Below, piece by piece: positions 36,501 to 49,838 of a DNA stretch of 64,000 nt (its first letter is position 1; every line of letters starts with the position of its first letter). Source of the stretch: Membranipora membranacea (taxonomy: Eukaryota; Bryozoa; Gymnolaemata; Cheilostomatida; Membraniporidae); contig OU612067.1 in the NCBI GenBank assembly GCA_914767715.1, positions 28,806,162 to 28,870,161 on the forward strand, in the 5' to 3' direction. The notes under the pieces are model-generated. The model did not search any database. It saw only the letters and a program-made list of their open reading frames with translations, and was not told the DNA's origin. A program made the translations under genes and the position numbers.

Positions 36501-39500
36501 ATGGATTTGGTATCTCATAACCTTTAACTCTGGGAGTTACCTATCTTGATGGCTGTGCTGCAGGGATAAACTATGTCGCAAGGATCCTGCAGGCGGAATG
36601 CCAATAAACACTGAATTTTTATACTGAAAGACATGTAACTGAAATCATTCAAATCTTTCCTCTCCCAGCGCATCATTAAGTATTGTATTATGATATTGAT
36701 TAACTGCATAGGTTATTTTGTTATCTAGATCACCACCACGGTGACCATTTCAGACGAAACTGTCAACACCTCAATGATCAACCCAGACCTTGTGTACTAA
36801 TTTTATATACCGACGTCAGAGCCTAAACTCTTACCAGATGCCAACTTATCACATATCAAACCGACAGTATACGGAGAATCTGGACAAATCTATCACAGGT
36901 ATGCAAACTAGAAATAAAAACCGAGCCGTCATGATTTCAGTTTGAATAAATGTCTTACATCATTCTTGTTGATATTAAAGTTTTTAATTTTATAACCAAG
37001 ATATTACATTACATTGTTAAGCTTGAGTTCCTAACCCCCACCACTGCGCAAACCGACAGTGGAGCTCCACCAGTCCCACTCACAAAGCAGCTTAGGTACA
37101 AGCTACATTTTGTCATATTTCAAAATCAATAAACTTCACGAGTGTAATCAACTTCTCATTCCCTTACCTTCAGCTCAGCAATGGTAATACTGATGTTTCT
37201 ATTTATTCGGGCAAATCCGACAATAAGAAAGATGTCAATCATTGTGTGTGAGGTTATCTCCTACCTTCCAACGAGCTACTATGACGGGAAGCTTCAGAAG
37301 TTCCTACCAACATATCAACAGGTTTACTATCACCACTTGACTTATAAAGTTTTTCAATTCCGTGTTCATAAGGAGACTGGAGTCCATAAAGGTTTTGCAT
37401 TGATGGTTTATTCAATTTGACTTGACCTATGCGGAAAATTTCTAAACTTCTCTGCCTTTAGGAGAATGTCTCTTACTGCTTTATATGATACGGGCAGATG
37501 GTCACTATCAGAATTCTCAAGTTTCCTGTTCTCATCGCCGGTTGTCGTTGTTTTATACTTGTGAAAAAGTTCATTGATTTAGGAAACCTGTTGAATCATT
37601 GGAGGAGGTGGAGCTGTACGTCAATAATACTTTTTAATTACCCAAACCTGTTTTGTGATTACTAATTTATTTTATTAATTCCATAATTGGTCAGGTGCAG
37701 TCTGAGAGGATATGGAGGTGTTACCAGGTTACAGATGATTGTATATTTGACACACCAAAGGAATGTGAGTCCCGGAGAATGACTGATGGTCAGGTTGGAA
37801 ATTCTTCTGTCATGAGAAGAGCTACAAAGATTGGTACTGAGAGGTAACGTTTTTCTAACTAGAGCTAACTTTAAGGTTATATACAGGTGTAACATGCCCC
37901 AGTATATGGTTTATGCATAGTCTTCTCTACATGTCTTATCTATATCAACCAGATGTGGTGAATTACTGAATTCGTTATGTACCATAGAGGAGTAGATACT
38001 AGCTTAGAGTTTGTTTTATCTTGTGAAGCGGTGACTCAATGTTGGCTAGCACAAAGTTTTGTCTAGCTCAGTTGAAGATTTATATAAAAGAAAAAGGGTA
38101 TTAACGAACTGATGGTAACCGGTGGTAACCCCTAACTAATCGTAGCATCCGTTTCCTTACAAGGATCAAGGTAATGGCATACGCCTTATATTATAGATGT
38201 GATGATAAGCCAGCAGACCAGTACTGTAACGGTTACCTAAAGGATATATCTCTGTTCTGTGTGAAGCTAAGAGTGTACACTCATGATGACTACTATGATT
38301 CTCCATGTTCTGAGAGAATCAAAACATGTAAGGCATCAACAATTATATCTGAAAATAGTGACAGATATAGGCTGGCTCGCCAGCACTAGATTTTGCTGCG
38401 TACGGGTGTAACCTAAAATATTCACTGGGTTCTATTGTACCGACACACTACCCAGTATTATGCGTCGGATATTTAACGTCCCTCGAGGGAGACGATTGCC
38501 ACATCTTTATTTATCTCTGATTACATGTAATATTTGTTTTACTTTGACAGCTAATACTTGGGACAGTGGACTTCTGTTTGCGATGGTGCTGGCGTTCACT
38601 CCCAGCATTGTGGTCATGACTATAGGAGCTGTGCTTAGAGCCTGGTCACAGAGTCTGACTTACTGCGACGATAAATTCAATGTGACAATGGTGTTTCATG
38701 AATTACCCAAGGAATGGGTACTGGTATCAAGGGATATCCAGGATGATTATTCCTTATCGGTATGACTTCTCACAAATGATGTTATTTTATTCTCTCTTAT
38801 ACTCACAGTTCGATATAACTAAATTATACATCAAATGAATGCACTTAGCCCCTAGTTGATCATTGAGCGGAACGAACAATTTAAAGGCAGACATTTTCCG
38901 AGTTGCCTCCTCTGTACAGCCAGTAGAAGGTAATCTCTGATTTCTGCTTAAAACGAGACCTCCTAAGTGATGTAGTTTAACATTCTGGTCACTCTTATTG
39001 ATGGTACAACTGATCTGATTATTTCTTAGGTAATACCACATACATTGTCTGAGACTGTCTTGGCGGGACCTGGAGCAGTCACCAAGACAAAGATTAGCAG
39101 TGACATGGTTGATCCTAGTTTGATTCCCTCACCCGACAACCCCCCCCCCCCCGGCCGTGGAGACTAATCAGATAACAGATTACTTTAAGAAAAGTGAGGA
39201 TAATAACTTCCACCATTTTAGCGATATACCAGAGAGTCCGAAAACCAGCGCTAAAGGAGAAGAAAAAACAACAGAAATAGCGGACAATACATATAAGACA
39301 ATAAAAAATAATACAGCAGTCAAGAAAAAGGAAAAATAAAAGGTTCTCAGATAAGATAAAATAAGACTGCTTGTGTTGATTATCGTCGTCTCAGACAACC
39401 TACAATGGTGATGCGAAGCTTTGTTAACATTCATGAAATTAATTGTTGGAACTCAAAAAATGAGCATGCTGTATGTATTTAGCACAGGAAAAGTCAGCAA

Positions 39501-39585
39501 AACCAAGTAACTCCTTGGTATTACGGAAGTGATTGAATGGTATCAAAATCAAAGCTCACAACTCTTCTATTTTTACATAATAATT

Positions 39586-41904
39586 TCAGTTCACCAATTG
39601 TATTACAGCTTTTAAAATATATTACTCACTCAAACCTAATAGCTGATTGGTTTTCAGGTTAGGAGTGGTTCTTTATGCAATGCATTGTGTAGCAACGGTA
39701 GCCGCATTTTAAATTGGCCTAACCCGAGTTGTAACTCTAATGGCTCATTGAGGGTTTTCATGATGCGATATTGCTAGCATAGGTAGGTGTATGATCATAT
39801 TTTGGCGCAGTTGGACAGAGGGTTTGCATTGGAGGTGCATTGACGACTGATAAATCACTTTAAATGGACGACAGAAATGTTTTGTTTTGATGTCTTGATG
39901 GACAGGTATGGCCGAGACGGAAGGGTAAATTGATTTGATGGATGTGCTGAAGAAAGATAGACAGGAAGAGGCCTGAGCTTTGTCCAATATCTTAAGATGG
40001 ACGGGAAATTCAGTCCATGTGGAAGACCAGTAAGAAGGTATTTGGGAGTAGAGGTGGATAGAATAAGTCTCTCTGAACATGTTTTTTGTCTGTCAATGAC
40101 TATAGAATTGTTACTGATATTGCCATATGGTTGAACATTTGCATCCGGAATCAAGCAGGTGTTTGAGTTAAAAACAGTTTTCCAACTTTATGTCGACATT
40201 GATGAGTTTTCATAAGAACAGTTAAAAGAGGTATTATTTATTTCTGATCGTTAAACCACTGCTGCCTCAGCTGGGCTTTGCCCAGCATAGCCACCGGTCA
40301 AAAATTTAAACAGAGAGTTGTGGCATCTAGCCAGTAGCTTTGAATGGAGTTATATGACCTCTTAAAATGTAGGGAGTATCTTCTTCCCCAGCCATCCACC
40401 ATTAGTGATGACATTAGTCATCACTAATGGTGGCTCTGCTGGGCAAAGCCCAGCTATATCAGCAGTGGTTTAAGATGACACACAGAGGGTTAGAGAAATG
40501 CTCAGACTGCTACACTAAAACATCATCATATTGTGCGCCCTTGTATTGCAATGTAAATGGTTGTTTGAGCCGGGCGAATACATCCAACCCCCACAGTTGC
40601 TTATATAGACTGTATGTTCTCATGTTATTATACAGCCGTAGAGTAAGTGTCATGATATTATAGTTGCTGATTTTCAGATGGATGGAGTGAAATGTAATGA
40701 ACAGTACAGATGATTTGTCCTATAGCAGTTCTGATAGTAGTCCTAGCTGATCTACCTGAAATTTACCACAAACGGTATGAATGATGCCTGCCTTTGTGCA
40801 AAGCCTCTTATACGATAACCCTGTTGTACGGAACTAGACAATAACAGTCTGATATCAAACATGAGCTGCAGTTCTATATCTTAAATAAACACCGTTAACT
40901 TCAATGATATTGATATTGATAATGATATTCAATTCAGAACATTTTGTTGAGATCAGAGATTGTTGAGTTCTGAGTCTACAGAAGGACCAAAGCAATAAAT
41001 AGTAGCAGCTAGTTCTGCAGTGGTAATGCAATATTTTGACACTGTAAAAGTTCATAGCACTTACGGGTAGAAACAATTTTAGTAAGTGCCATCTTTCAAC
41101 GATAAAGGGAGCTCTTCTTGCACAATATTAATTCATGGAATTAAACCAGATACATCAATTCCTACTTGAAAAGCAATCATTTAAAATTGAGCCTGTCCTT
41201 CTTATACGATACTGAGTTTATCAGATACAGAGTTTAATTATGATATATACTGAATAAATCGCCATCATCCGATGTGTTGATCTGTGTATAAAGGACATTT
41301 CATTGCTACCGGAATTGTAATTATAAATCTTAAATTCAAATATGAATTGAATATGGATTGGTGCTCCGTCTATATATCTCATCTGATTCATTTTCTAATA
41401 ACTTTGTGATGTTATTTATCCAACAGCCTGCAGATCATTACATTAAGATATCGATGAAACATCTCTGAAGTCTTCTCATGTTATTCTCAAAACTATCACT
41501 GGAGATTGCAAAGTATGTGAAGAAGCTTAGTGTAGAAATCTCATCTCTGTGTAGAACTGATTTCTCCTTTGAAAAAATCTCTGTTGCACCGACTTATAAT
41601 TGTGATAGGTGGAGTTTCATTATATGGGCTAAATCCTTCTCCAAGACTCAACTGATCACCAGCACATGAAATATTGGTACATACTCTACCAGTTTTCCTT
41701 TCTGTTACTGTTTTGACAATTCTCTAGGCCTCATTTTAAGTATCTTCTCAGCCATGATAACTTTTTACAGTATTACCATCATTACCTTCCATCAATTTGC
41801 AATCAAATTCTAGTTTTATTATTGAGAGTTGAGGCCGTTTATACACAATTATTCACAATCAAAAACCTAAATCTCAAGCTGGCTTCACCTGTTTTTACCC
41901 ACAG
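39586..41904. other. Intergenic stretch before gene D
   Basis: Apart from the MITE at 40255-40469 no gene is supportable. The open frames at 39745-40154 (minus) and 40427-40663 (plus) lack splice context or recognisable motifs. A missing first exon of gene D could lie near 41.4-41.7 kb but was not identified. Confidence 0.45.
40255..40469. mobile_element. Short TTAA-flanked MITE (family 2, deleted copy)
   Basis: The ends are ACCACTGCTG and CAGCAGTGGT, flanked by TTAA at 40251-40254 and 40470-40473. Near each end sits a GCTGGGC-TTTGCCCAGC segment that is itself a small palindrome. The sequence matches the element at 55721-56168, but most of one arm is deleted. Confidence 0.82.
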
Positions 41905-44900
41905 GTGTTTCTCTTGGTTGCATTGAGGAATGCTACAGTCAATGTAGACTGGACATTCAACAGAGTTGAGAGAGATCCTTCACCTTCAGCAACTGCTTGT
42001 GCCGTATTGTGCTTGCATCACAGTTCAAATTGTATATCACTGGCCTATGATATGAGTTTTAGAGAATGTGTTTTGTCTGAGAAGTTAGCTGTTGGTAAAA
42101 GGAATATGAGTAGAACGGGTCAAGTTATTTATACATTAGGTAAGTTAACAGCAGAAATGCTCACAATGCTACAATCAAGGATTTGGATAATTCTCTGCTC
42201 CATAATTAATTGTTATAAAATTTCCAAAAGACAGGCTTATATTGTGTTAATCTGTCTTTCTTTTGTGAATTTTTCGATGATATAATTCTTATACAGTTTT
42301 ATTATTTATGATTGTTTAAATTTTGTGGTTTATGGACCCAACAGGATACAAGCAATCAAAATATTAGATTTAAGTATTTAGTCTATGTAATTGTCTAATT
42401 CATAAATTCATAAAAATTACTGGAATAAAACCGAAGAGTGCAGGAATCTTTAGCTAAGTAAGCTGCTAAAGTAGACAATCCAGCAAAATAGGAAACCTCA
42501 ATGATCAAACAAGAAAATTGACATTGCTTGTCTTGGAGGTCACCAAGCGTATTGCCCCAAATTACTTCATCCACCAAGGGCATTTCATATTGTGGTTTCA
42601 GCTCTTTATTCAAGTCATGTTTATCTTTTTGTTGCCCATCTAACACACTCTAGCATCTGCACAGATACCTTGACGTATATTTGCGACTGTGTTTCACTAA
42701 AAATTAATTAAATCAAAAACCATATGTTTGTCTCAACAAGATGACCCTGGTGTTTTCTGGTACAACACTAACACTCAAACATGCATAAGAAAAGTTGATG
42801 ATTTGGTGAGTCACGAAGCTGCTGCCACGTACTGCAATGATAGAGGAGAAAACTTAGCAGCCTTCAGAGATGAAGAGTCTCTTACATTGGTGACTGCAGG
42901 TAATGTTATTTCATGATTATTTTTACTCAGTTATTTAAAGTCTAAAATGCTCAGCTGTAGTTATCTCCTCCTTACTTTTCCAAAAGCTATCTCCTTCCTA
43001 CAGTTTTTAATTCAGAATAACCACATTTGGTCACCTGGATCGTTAGTCAATCAGCTAACTATTCATTTATCTCTTTCTGCAAAAAACTTAAAATCTGACA
43101 AAAAATCTCCAAGTTCGTGTTTTTCTGTTTGGGCAGAACTACACTTCGACATGGTAACTCACAGAGATCTGGTTTTTTTTGGAGCATCAGTTCATCACAT
43201 TATCTAAATGAGCTTTTGAGGGCATGTTTGAAATATTTTTTTAACATATTTAAAATTGCGATTTACTTTTTCATTACGGTGTTTATTTCATCCATCAGTG
43301 CAGTGGCAATGTTGCGCAAGGCAGTGCAAAGAGCCTATATATTTGTAGTTTTTATACCATTGTGTACAGTTTCAAACAAATTCTAATTGCCTTTTATCGA
43401 AGGAGTGGAGCAATTTACAAATGACAATGGAGATGCTATACTGAACTTAAACAAAAGAATATTTCTGTTGGTTGATATAAGTTTTCAGTATAGATCGTGG
43501 TGACCCATCAGTCACCCATCAAATTCTATCAGAATGACTATAGACCTCAAAATAATTAATATTATTAATATTCCGAAACATGGTTTGGATTTGGCTTTTT
43601 CAGTGGATAATGTTCAATGATAGCATTTTCAAACTACACCCAAATGTTTGAGCTTAAATTTTACTCGAATGTCATCCCAATATTTTTATTATGGAAAAAC
43701 ACTAATGTAACTATGCTGGATGCGTATAGGATTATGATAACTGTGTGTCTGGAGGGCTCACCCTTAATAACACACATGATATTCTATGTGAAATATTCTG
43801 CTGCATTTTCAGTGAGCTGGTTTCTGTATGTTCGACCTTGGTGCATCTATAATTAAGGAATTGCAGTCCTGAAATAACCATTGACAGCATTCATGTTACG
43901 GTTGAATTTGTACATTTGTTTAAAAATCGTGCCCTGGGACTGCATCTATACTGCAACAAGTTATAACGTTGTTACTTTTGAGGATTCGGTTAGCCAAACA
44001 GGTGGGCTGCCTCAATAAACAACAAATCTGAGATGGCCTCCAAACAAAATTGGAAGCAATTCTTCACGCAGTGCATTGAAACGATCCAAGTACAATTGAG
44101 ACCTCTGCTGGATGAAGATATCAGTTAGAGCAATTACAGACATTGTTTTCTCAGAGTAAATTTTCTAATCCCTCAAGAAAATCTTATTTGTAAACAACCA
44201 GTGTATTGCAGTCTCTGTGTTTCATTACAGGGAAAGAATTTGTTACTGTTGTGCCTTGTTTATCTTTTCCAAAGGATTTAAAGGCAATGTAATTTTAGAA
44301 TATCAAAACCTGAGGATTACCTTTGTGTCTCAAGACTTGTTGCTTCTTATGATATTTATGTATTATACCATTATTACATCAGATTAAAATTGAAGGTTGA
44401 ATTAAATCAGATGTCTTGTCGCAAGCAACATCCTGGAGCATAGGCGGCAAAATTTGTTGCCTTAGTGGCCAGGCCGCAATATCTGCGCCAGGTTGCTCTC
44501 TGTTTGCAGGCAGGTCGGAGCACACCTGGGTTCCAACCATAGCCCAGTGCTAGACAATTTGTAATCCTGCTCAGTCCAAATATATTTTCCAACCAGCATT
44601 CCAAGCCCGAAACCCCAGTTCTGATACAAAAAATTTAGCCCATATTGGGTGCCCCGCTTTTTTATACCAATTTTATTGCATCTAAAATATTATATCATAT
44701 TATGTTGAATCAATAGGCTTTAGTGGCTGGCTACTCATATATTTACATTTTTGCAATCGACCATGACACCTTGTCGACATTCAATTATCCACACTCTCTT
44801 TACTCAACAAAAACATGGTCCATGCTTCTAAAAAGTTATACAATGTTGCGATCACTTCAATCTTGGTTAGCCGGGTAAACCTTCTTCCGGGAGTTATTGC

Positions 44901-46550
44901 ACAATCAAGTAGAGGGTGCCCTGGGACTGCATCTATACTGCAACAAGTTATAGTGTTGTTACTTTTGAGGATTTGGTTAGCCAAACAGGTGGGCTGCCTC
45001 AATAAACAACAAATCTGAGATGGCCTCCAAACAAAATCTGAAGCAATTCTCCATGCGGTGCATTGAAACGATCCAAGTACAATTGAGACCTAAGCTGGAT
45101 GAAGATATCAGTTAGAGCAATTACAGACATTGTTTTCTCACAGTAAATTTTCTAATCCCTCAAGAAAATCTTATTTGTAAACAACCAGTTGTATTGCAGT
45201 CTCTGTGTTTCATTACAGGGAAAGAATTTGTTACTGTTGTGCCTTGTTTATCTTTTCCAAATTAAAGGCAATGTAATATTAGAATATCAAAACCTGAGGA
45301 TAACCTTTGTGTCTCAAGACTGATTAAAATTGAAGGTTGATTTAAATCAGATGTCTTGTCACAAGCCACATCCCGGAGCATAGGCGGCGAAATTCGTTGC
45401 CTTAGTGGCCAGGCCACAATATCTGTGCCAGGTTGCTCTCTATTTGCAGGCAGGTCGGCGCACACCTGGGTGCCAACCAAAGCCCAGTAGACGATGGACC
45501 GCAGACACATTTGATATGAGGCCCTTTCGATAAATTTAAGGTTCAATGATTGCACAGACCAAGGGTACATTGTGGCAGCATCATTCAAGGATTGTAATAG
45601 TTAATCCTATTGTAAAAACTGCCACAGCTAGGATAGCTAGGTGTATTTTAAGCATAAAACTTCATGTCTAATTGTGGAGTAAGGCTGTACAAAGAGAATT
45701 TTTTATGGGAGAGCCTGCATATTCTATTTTTTACTGTAATCAAGAACTTTGAATTCAGTTCATTCTCCAGAACCCTATAATTGTGACAAATAGATGAAAG
45801 GAGTTTTTGGCATCAAGCTTCCCATAACTTTCCCCTTGATGCAAAGCTCGCAGGTACCTTGGCCAAGGAGTAAAAAACTCTTTCCTTGACTACTGTTAAA
45901 AAATTCACTCTGAATCCCTTTACTCTGTGAAGCAGTCTATCCACATGCTTGAAACTAAAATGTTTTACACAGATAGATAGATGGGGTGATAACTCTATAC
46001 TGCAAATGAGCCACCAAATTTCAACAATAAGAGAAGACAACTTCTTAGCCCAAGATTTGCCCAAATTGACTTTAATGAACTGAGTAATTGTGGTCGGATA
46101 TATCTCAGCCACAATGAAACCATAAATATATAAATAACAGGGGTAAATAACAATTTTTTATTTGCCATTCAAGTCAAATGAGACAATGAGAATGTGCACA
46201 AACAAAAATAATAATGGTAAATATAGTCAAGAAAATTTATAATAATTTTATTGCCCGATATTATCGTGAAAAAAATATATTGATTTTTCATTGCTCATGA
46301 ATCACTGATAATATTTGTACACCTTTTTTCTAGATTCCAACAGGAGGTGGACTGGACTAACGAAATCTATAACAACAGGTTTGTGGGTTTGGAATGACAA
46401 TGTCACCGATGTTCTCACTGAGCATTAATTATGGTCAGGTATTAACCCAAGTGGTGATGGCTCCTGTGCAGAAATTCATTACATCAATGGTAAATCTCTG
46501 CTAAATGATGTAAGCTGTGATAAAAAGAGAAAGTTTTTCTGTGAGAATGT
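41905..46550 (+). pseudogene. Gene D: PAN plus C-type lectin gene, probably broken
   Basis: Three phased exons. 41905-42139 opens with a hydrophobic VFLLVALRNA and encodes a PAN/apple-like module (ACAVLCLHHSSNCISLAYD, then RECVLSEK). 42741-42899 encodes the first CTLD half (VFWYNTNTQTC, AAATYCNDRGENLAAF). 46334 onward encodes the second half with the strong markers LWSGINPSGDGSC, SCDKKRK and FFCE. All splices are GT-AG with phase 1. A TAA at 46426-46428 sits just before LWSG and would remove the lectin core. The 3.4-kb second intron is long for this window and full of repeats. No start codon exon was found. The stop could be a true pseudogene lesion, a null allele or a sequencing error. Confidence 0.65.
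43931..45490 (+). repeat. Direct tandem duplication, period about 986 bp
   Basis: The block starting GCCCTGGGACTGCATC at 43931 starts again at about 44917 and runs nearly colinear to about 44570 and about 45490. Small gaps separate the copies; the second lacks a segment near 45310. Both end in a SINE-like body (CAGGTCGG-GCACACCTGGG) related to the SINE at 12.2-12.6 kb. The whole lies in the second intron of gene D. Confidence 0.82.
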
Positions 46551-49435
46551 GCTTTGTAAGGCTTGTTGATCAGGGGTCATTCCTGCTAAACTCTTAAATA
46601 ATAATAATTTGAAGATTTGTTGCATAGAAGCAAAGAGTAACAGTAACTCATTGATAGAAGTAAGACAGCTGCATCATTGTCAGGCTATCAAAGTTTTTGC
46701 TAACGTTAAACCACAACATGACTAGTTGCTGTGCTGCTATCATCAGAATAATCTTACCAGGTATAGCATAAAAATAGTAATAAATATTTAACTCGCATTG
46801 CAGTTCATTTTATTGAGCTCATAAACTTTTCAATTTGAGCCTATCAGATCAGCTATTTCAATGTTTCCATTTCACAGGAATCATAAATTATAAATTATAA
46901 ATGGTTATCCATTCTTCTGAATTTTTAGCGCTGTATGTTATTGTCTTAGAAATACCAATAACCCAACCAAAATTGGATGACCAGCAAAATTTGTTCACGT
47001 TTTGGTTTCACTGCATTATAGTGATTGTTATAATATTCTGTAAATTTTATCGATATGTATTTCTTGTTTATTGTTGTTTCTATGCTCACTAAATTTGTGT
47101 ATACTTTAAGGTAATGTCAAAGACCGATCAGAATATCAACATATCATATACCGTTGGAAAGCTGCTGAGCTACTGAAAATGAATACCTGAACAAAATATT
47201 GATTCGAGGACGTTGTGTCATTTTAGGGACGAAATGTCAATGCAGATGGAGGAGTCAAATTAATTGCAAAAAATTTCAAAACATGTGGAATGTATACTTA
47301 GAGACTGCATTCATCATAAAATTTGATTTTCTTTGATATATGACTAGTCTAAATTGACTTTTTACGTCACGCCATACAACGCATTTTTTTTGTGAAGCCA
47401 TGAAAAATGTGAAATTTCAATCATAAATTCACAACAGATCATAGGCTCGAATCAAAATTGATTATGATTTTCTCTTAGAGTACTCTTCAAATGTCATACA
47501 CATTGACTTTCAAAAAAATAGCTTGCATATTGCAGTGACAGTAGACTCTCGAATGCGGCTAATATTTTCGCCACCTTTGCATAACGCCAAACATGCTGTC
47601 CAAATAAGGTTTTTTTTGAAAGTTCTCATATACGAAGCCGCTTTCATTAACCATGGTGCACACAAGAAATGCCAACATAATTTTTCATTGCATCTTCATT
47701 TTTCTTGAATTTAACGCAAAATAATGCCAAGAAACACCTCAAAAGTCCTTAAAAAGACCTCAAAAGTCCCTAAAAATAGCTGTTTTTGGCATTCTTTGCG
47801 TTAAATTCAAGAAAAATGAAGATGCAATGAAAAATTATGTTGGCATTTCCTGTGTGCACCATGGTTAATGAAAGTGGCTTCGTATGTGAGAACTTTCAAA
47901 AAAACTTTGTTTGGCCACAATAATGGTTATTTGGACAGCATGTTGACGTTATGCAAAGGTGGCCAAAATATTAGCCGTATTCGAGAGTCTACTGTCATAG
48001 CAATATGCAAGCTAATTTTTTGAAAGTCAATGTGTATGACATTTGAAGAGTACTCTAAGAGAAAATCTTAATTAATTTTGATTCGAGCCTATGATCTGTT
48101 GTGAATTATTGATTGAAATTTCACATATTTTCACGGCTTCACAAATAAAATTCGTTGTATGGCGTGACGTAAAAAGTCAATTTAGACTAGTCATATATCA
48201 AAGAAAATCAAATTTTACGATGAATGCAATCTCTAAGTATACATTCCACCTGATTTGAAATTTCTTGCAATTAATTTGACTGCTCAACCTGCATCGACAA
48301 AAAGAGCGTTTTCTGCCTCATTCCCTCCCTAAAATGACACAACGTCATTGAATCAAGTTTTTGTTCAGGTATTCATTTTCAGTAGCTCAGCAGCTTTCCA
48401 ACGGTATATGATATGTTGATATTCGGATGGGCCTTTGACATTACCTTAACACACACCTCTTCTACTACACGTCCTGAATTTAATGCTTCTGAAAACAAAC
48501 AAAGATCCGTATTCTTGAAAAAACATGAAAATTATTGTAGCAGTTTTAGTTTCGTATCATATATCTCATTTTTATTGTATGATTTTGATACTGACCCCCT
48601 CCCGCTGTTGAATAATAGCTTGATCAGAACACATGGTACCTTCTAAGAACTGTCATTTCATTTTCTGTGAGAACCTGCTTTGTAAGGCTTAGTTGATAAA
48701 GCATTGAACAAGGGCCATTTTCATCATTGTCAGGCAATTGAAGTTTGTGCTTCAGATGTTATATTAAAAATATTATTTGCATTGCTCTATCGTTGAACCA
48801 CAAAATGACTAGTTGTTGTGCTGCTATCATCAGAATAATCTTACCAGGTATTGCATAAAAATAGTAATAAAAATGTAATTATTATTGTCGTCCATTTATT
48901 TGAGCTCATAAACTTTTTAATCTGAGTCTATTACATCAGCTATATCAATGTTATCATGTCACAGGAAACATTGTAACAATTAAACCAGGTAATTCATTGA
49001 TTCTTCTGAATTTTGAGCCCTGTATGTTTGTGTCTTAGAAAAATCAATAATCCAACAAGTTGGATGATTTGTTTACATTTTGGTTGCACTGCATTATGGT
49101 GATAATGATATGCTGTAATTTTATCAATTTGTATTTCTTGTTTAATGGTGTATGTTCTGTGTATACTTTACCACACACGTCCTGTTCTACTACATGTCAT
49201 GAATTTCATGTCGTTGAAAATAAACTAACGAAATAAAAACTTTGTATTTTTGAATACACATTAGAAATATTGAAGCAGTTTTTGCTATATTTATAGCCTG
49301 ATTGACAGCCAAATTATTAGATGCGGTTTTTATATTTCATTTTTAATGTTTTGAATTTGATTCTGATCCCCTCCCTCTGCTAAATAACAATCTGATCAGA
49401 AATTGTGGCAACCAAGAAGAACTGCCATTCTGACA
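46540..49435 (+). repeat. Tandem duplication of the gene D 3' end
   Basis: Sequence from the end of the lectin exon (TTTTCTGTGAGAA-TG-CTTTGTAAGGCTT) through the next roughly 780 bases is repeated starting at about 48662. Shared blocks include TGACTAGTTG-TGTGCTGCTATCATC and AATAATCTTACCAGGTAT. Unit 1 is split by the foldback element at 47110-48445; unit 2 is not. Unit 2 keeps only the last residues of the lectin (FFCEN) and then a stop, so it is not a gene. Confidence 0.8.
47110..48445. mobile_element. 1,336-bp foldback transposon flanked by TTAA
   Basis: The element begins GGTAATGTCAAAG and ends CTTTGACATTACC. TTAA sits at both borders (47106-47109 and 48446-48449). The two halves are inverted copies of each other for about 600 bases with minor differences. 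They meet around a centre of about 70 bases at about 47735-47790 (AAAAGTCC-TTAAAAAGACCT repeats). It has no coding capacity. TTAA targeting is characteristic of piggyBac-like transposases, though the terminal bases are not the usual CCC of that superfamily. Confidence 0.88.
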
Positions 49436-49688
49436 TAAATCAGCAGCATAAATTCTGACAAGGGTGAGACAAGACCGGACACTGTTGACCACCCTGCAGC
49501 CGGTGTCGCACCTAGTATAATGAATTAAATTGAGGCTTTGAGCCATAATATTTGTGGCTATGAATGGACTTTAGCTCAGCAGAAGACAACTACAAAAAAC
49601 ATTAACCAGGTTTCAAGTACCACAAGTGGATCATGATCAATGAGATTCTTTTTTTAATGCAAGTTCCATACTCTAGTAGCTAAGATAG

Positions 49689-49838
<150 letters not shown>

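Larger units (their letters stand above)
26357..39339 (+). pseudogene. Inverted pseudogene copy of gene A
   Basis: Exon remnants run in gene A order: propeller 26357-27374, Cys-rich 27691-28672, CTLD 29132-30687, linker 31345-32168, sushi-like 32659-32843, CTLD 33005-33942, TSP1 34079-34257, CCP1-3 34588-35871, juxtamembrane 36122-38360, TM 38550-38760, tail 39030-39339. Lesions seen: propeller acceptor changed from AAG to AGG (about 26354); an extra base and TAA at 26599-26607; one base lost at about 27788; TAA at 29196-29198 in the CTLD; donor GTGAGT changed to TTGAGT at about 31602; one base lost at about 32684 and about 70 bp lost at about 32843; TAA at 35092-35094 and 36798-36800. CCP4-6 and exon 22 are missing. 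It cannot encode the full receptor, though single exons such as TSP1 remain open. Confidence 0.88.
26236..39585 (+). repeat. Right arm of the large inverted duplication
   Basis: Matches the reverse complement of about 5950-22013 through exons and introns alike. It is shorter than the left arm because of two deletions around 35.9-36.1 kb. It also carries its own insertion at about 30167-30555 that the left arm lacks. Confidence 0.88.

Noticed and set aside
47523-47708. Plus-strand 61-codon frame
   Set aside because: It is internal to the noncoding arm of the foldback element and mirrored in the other arm.
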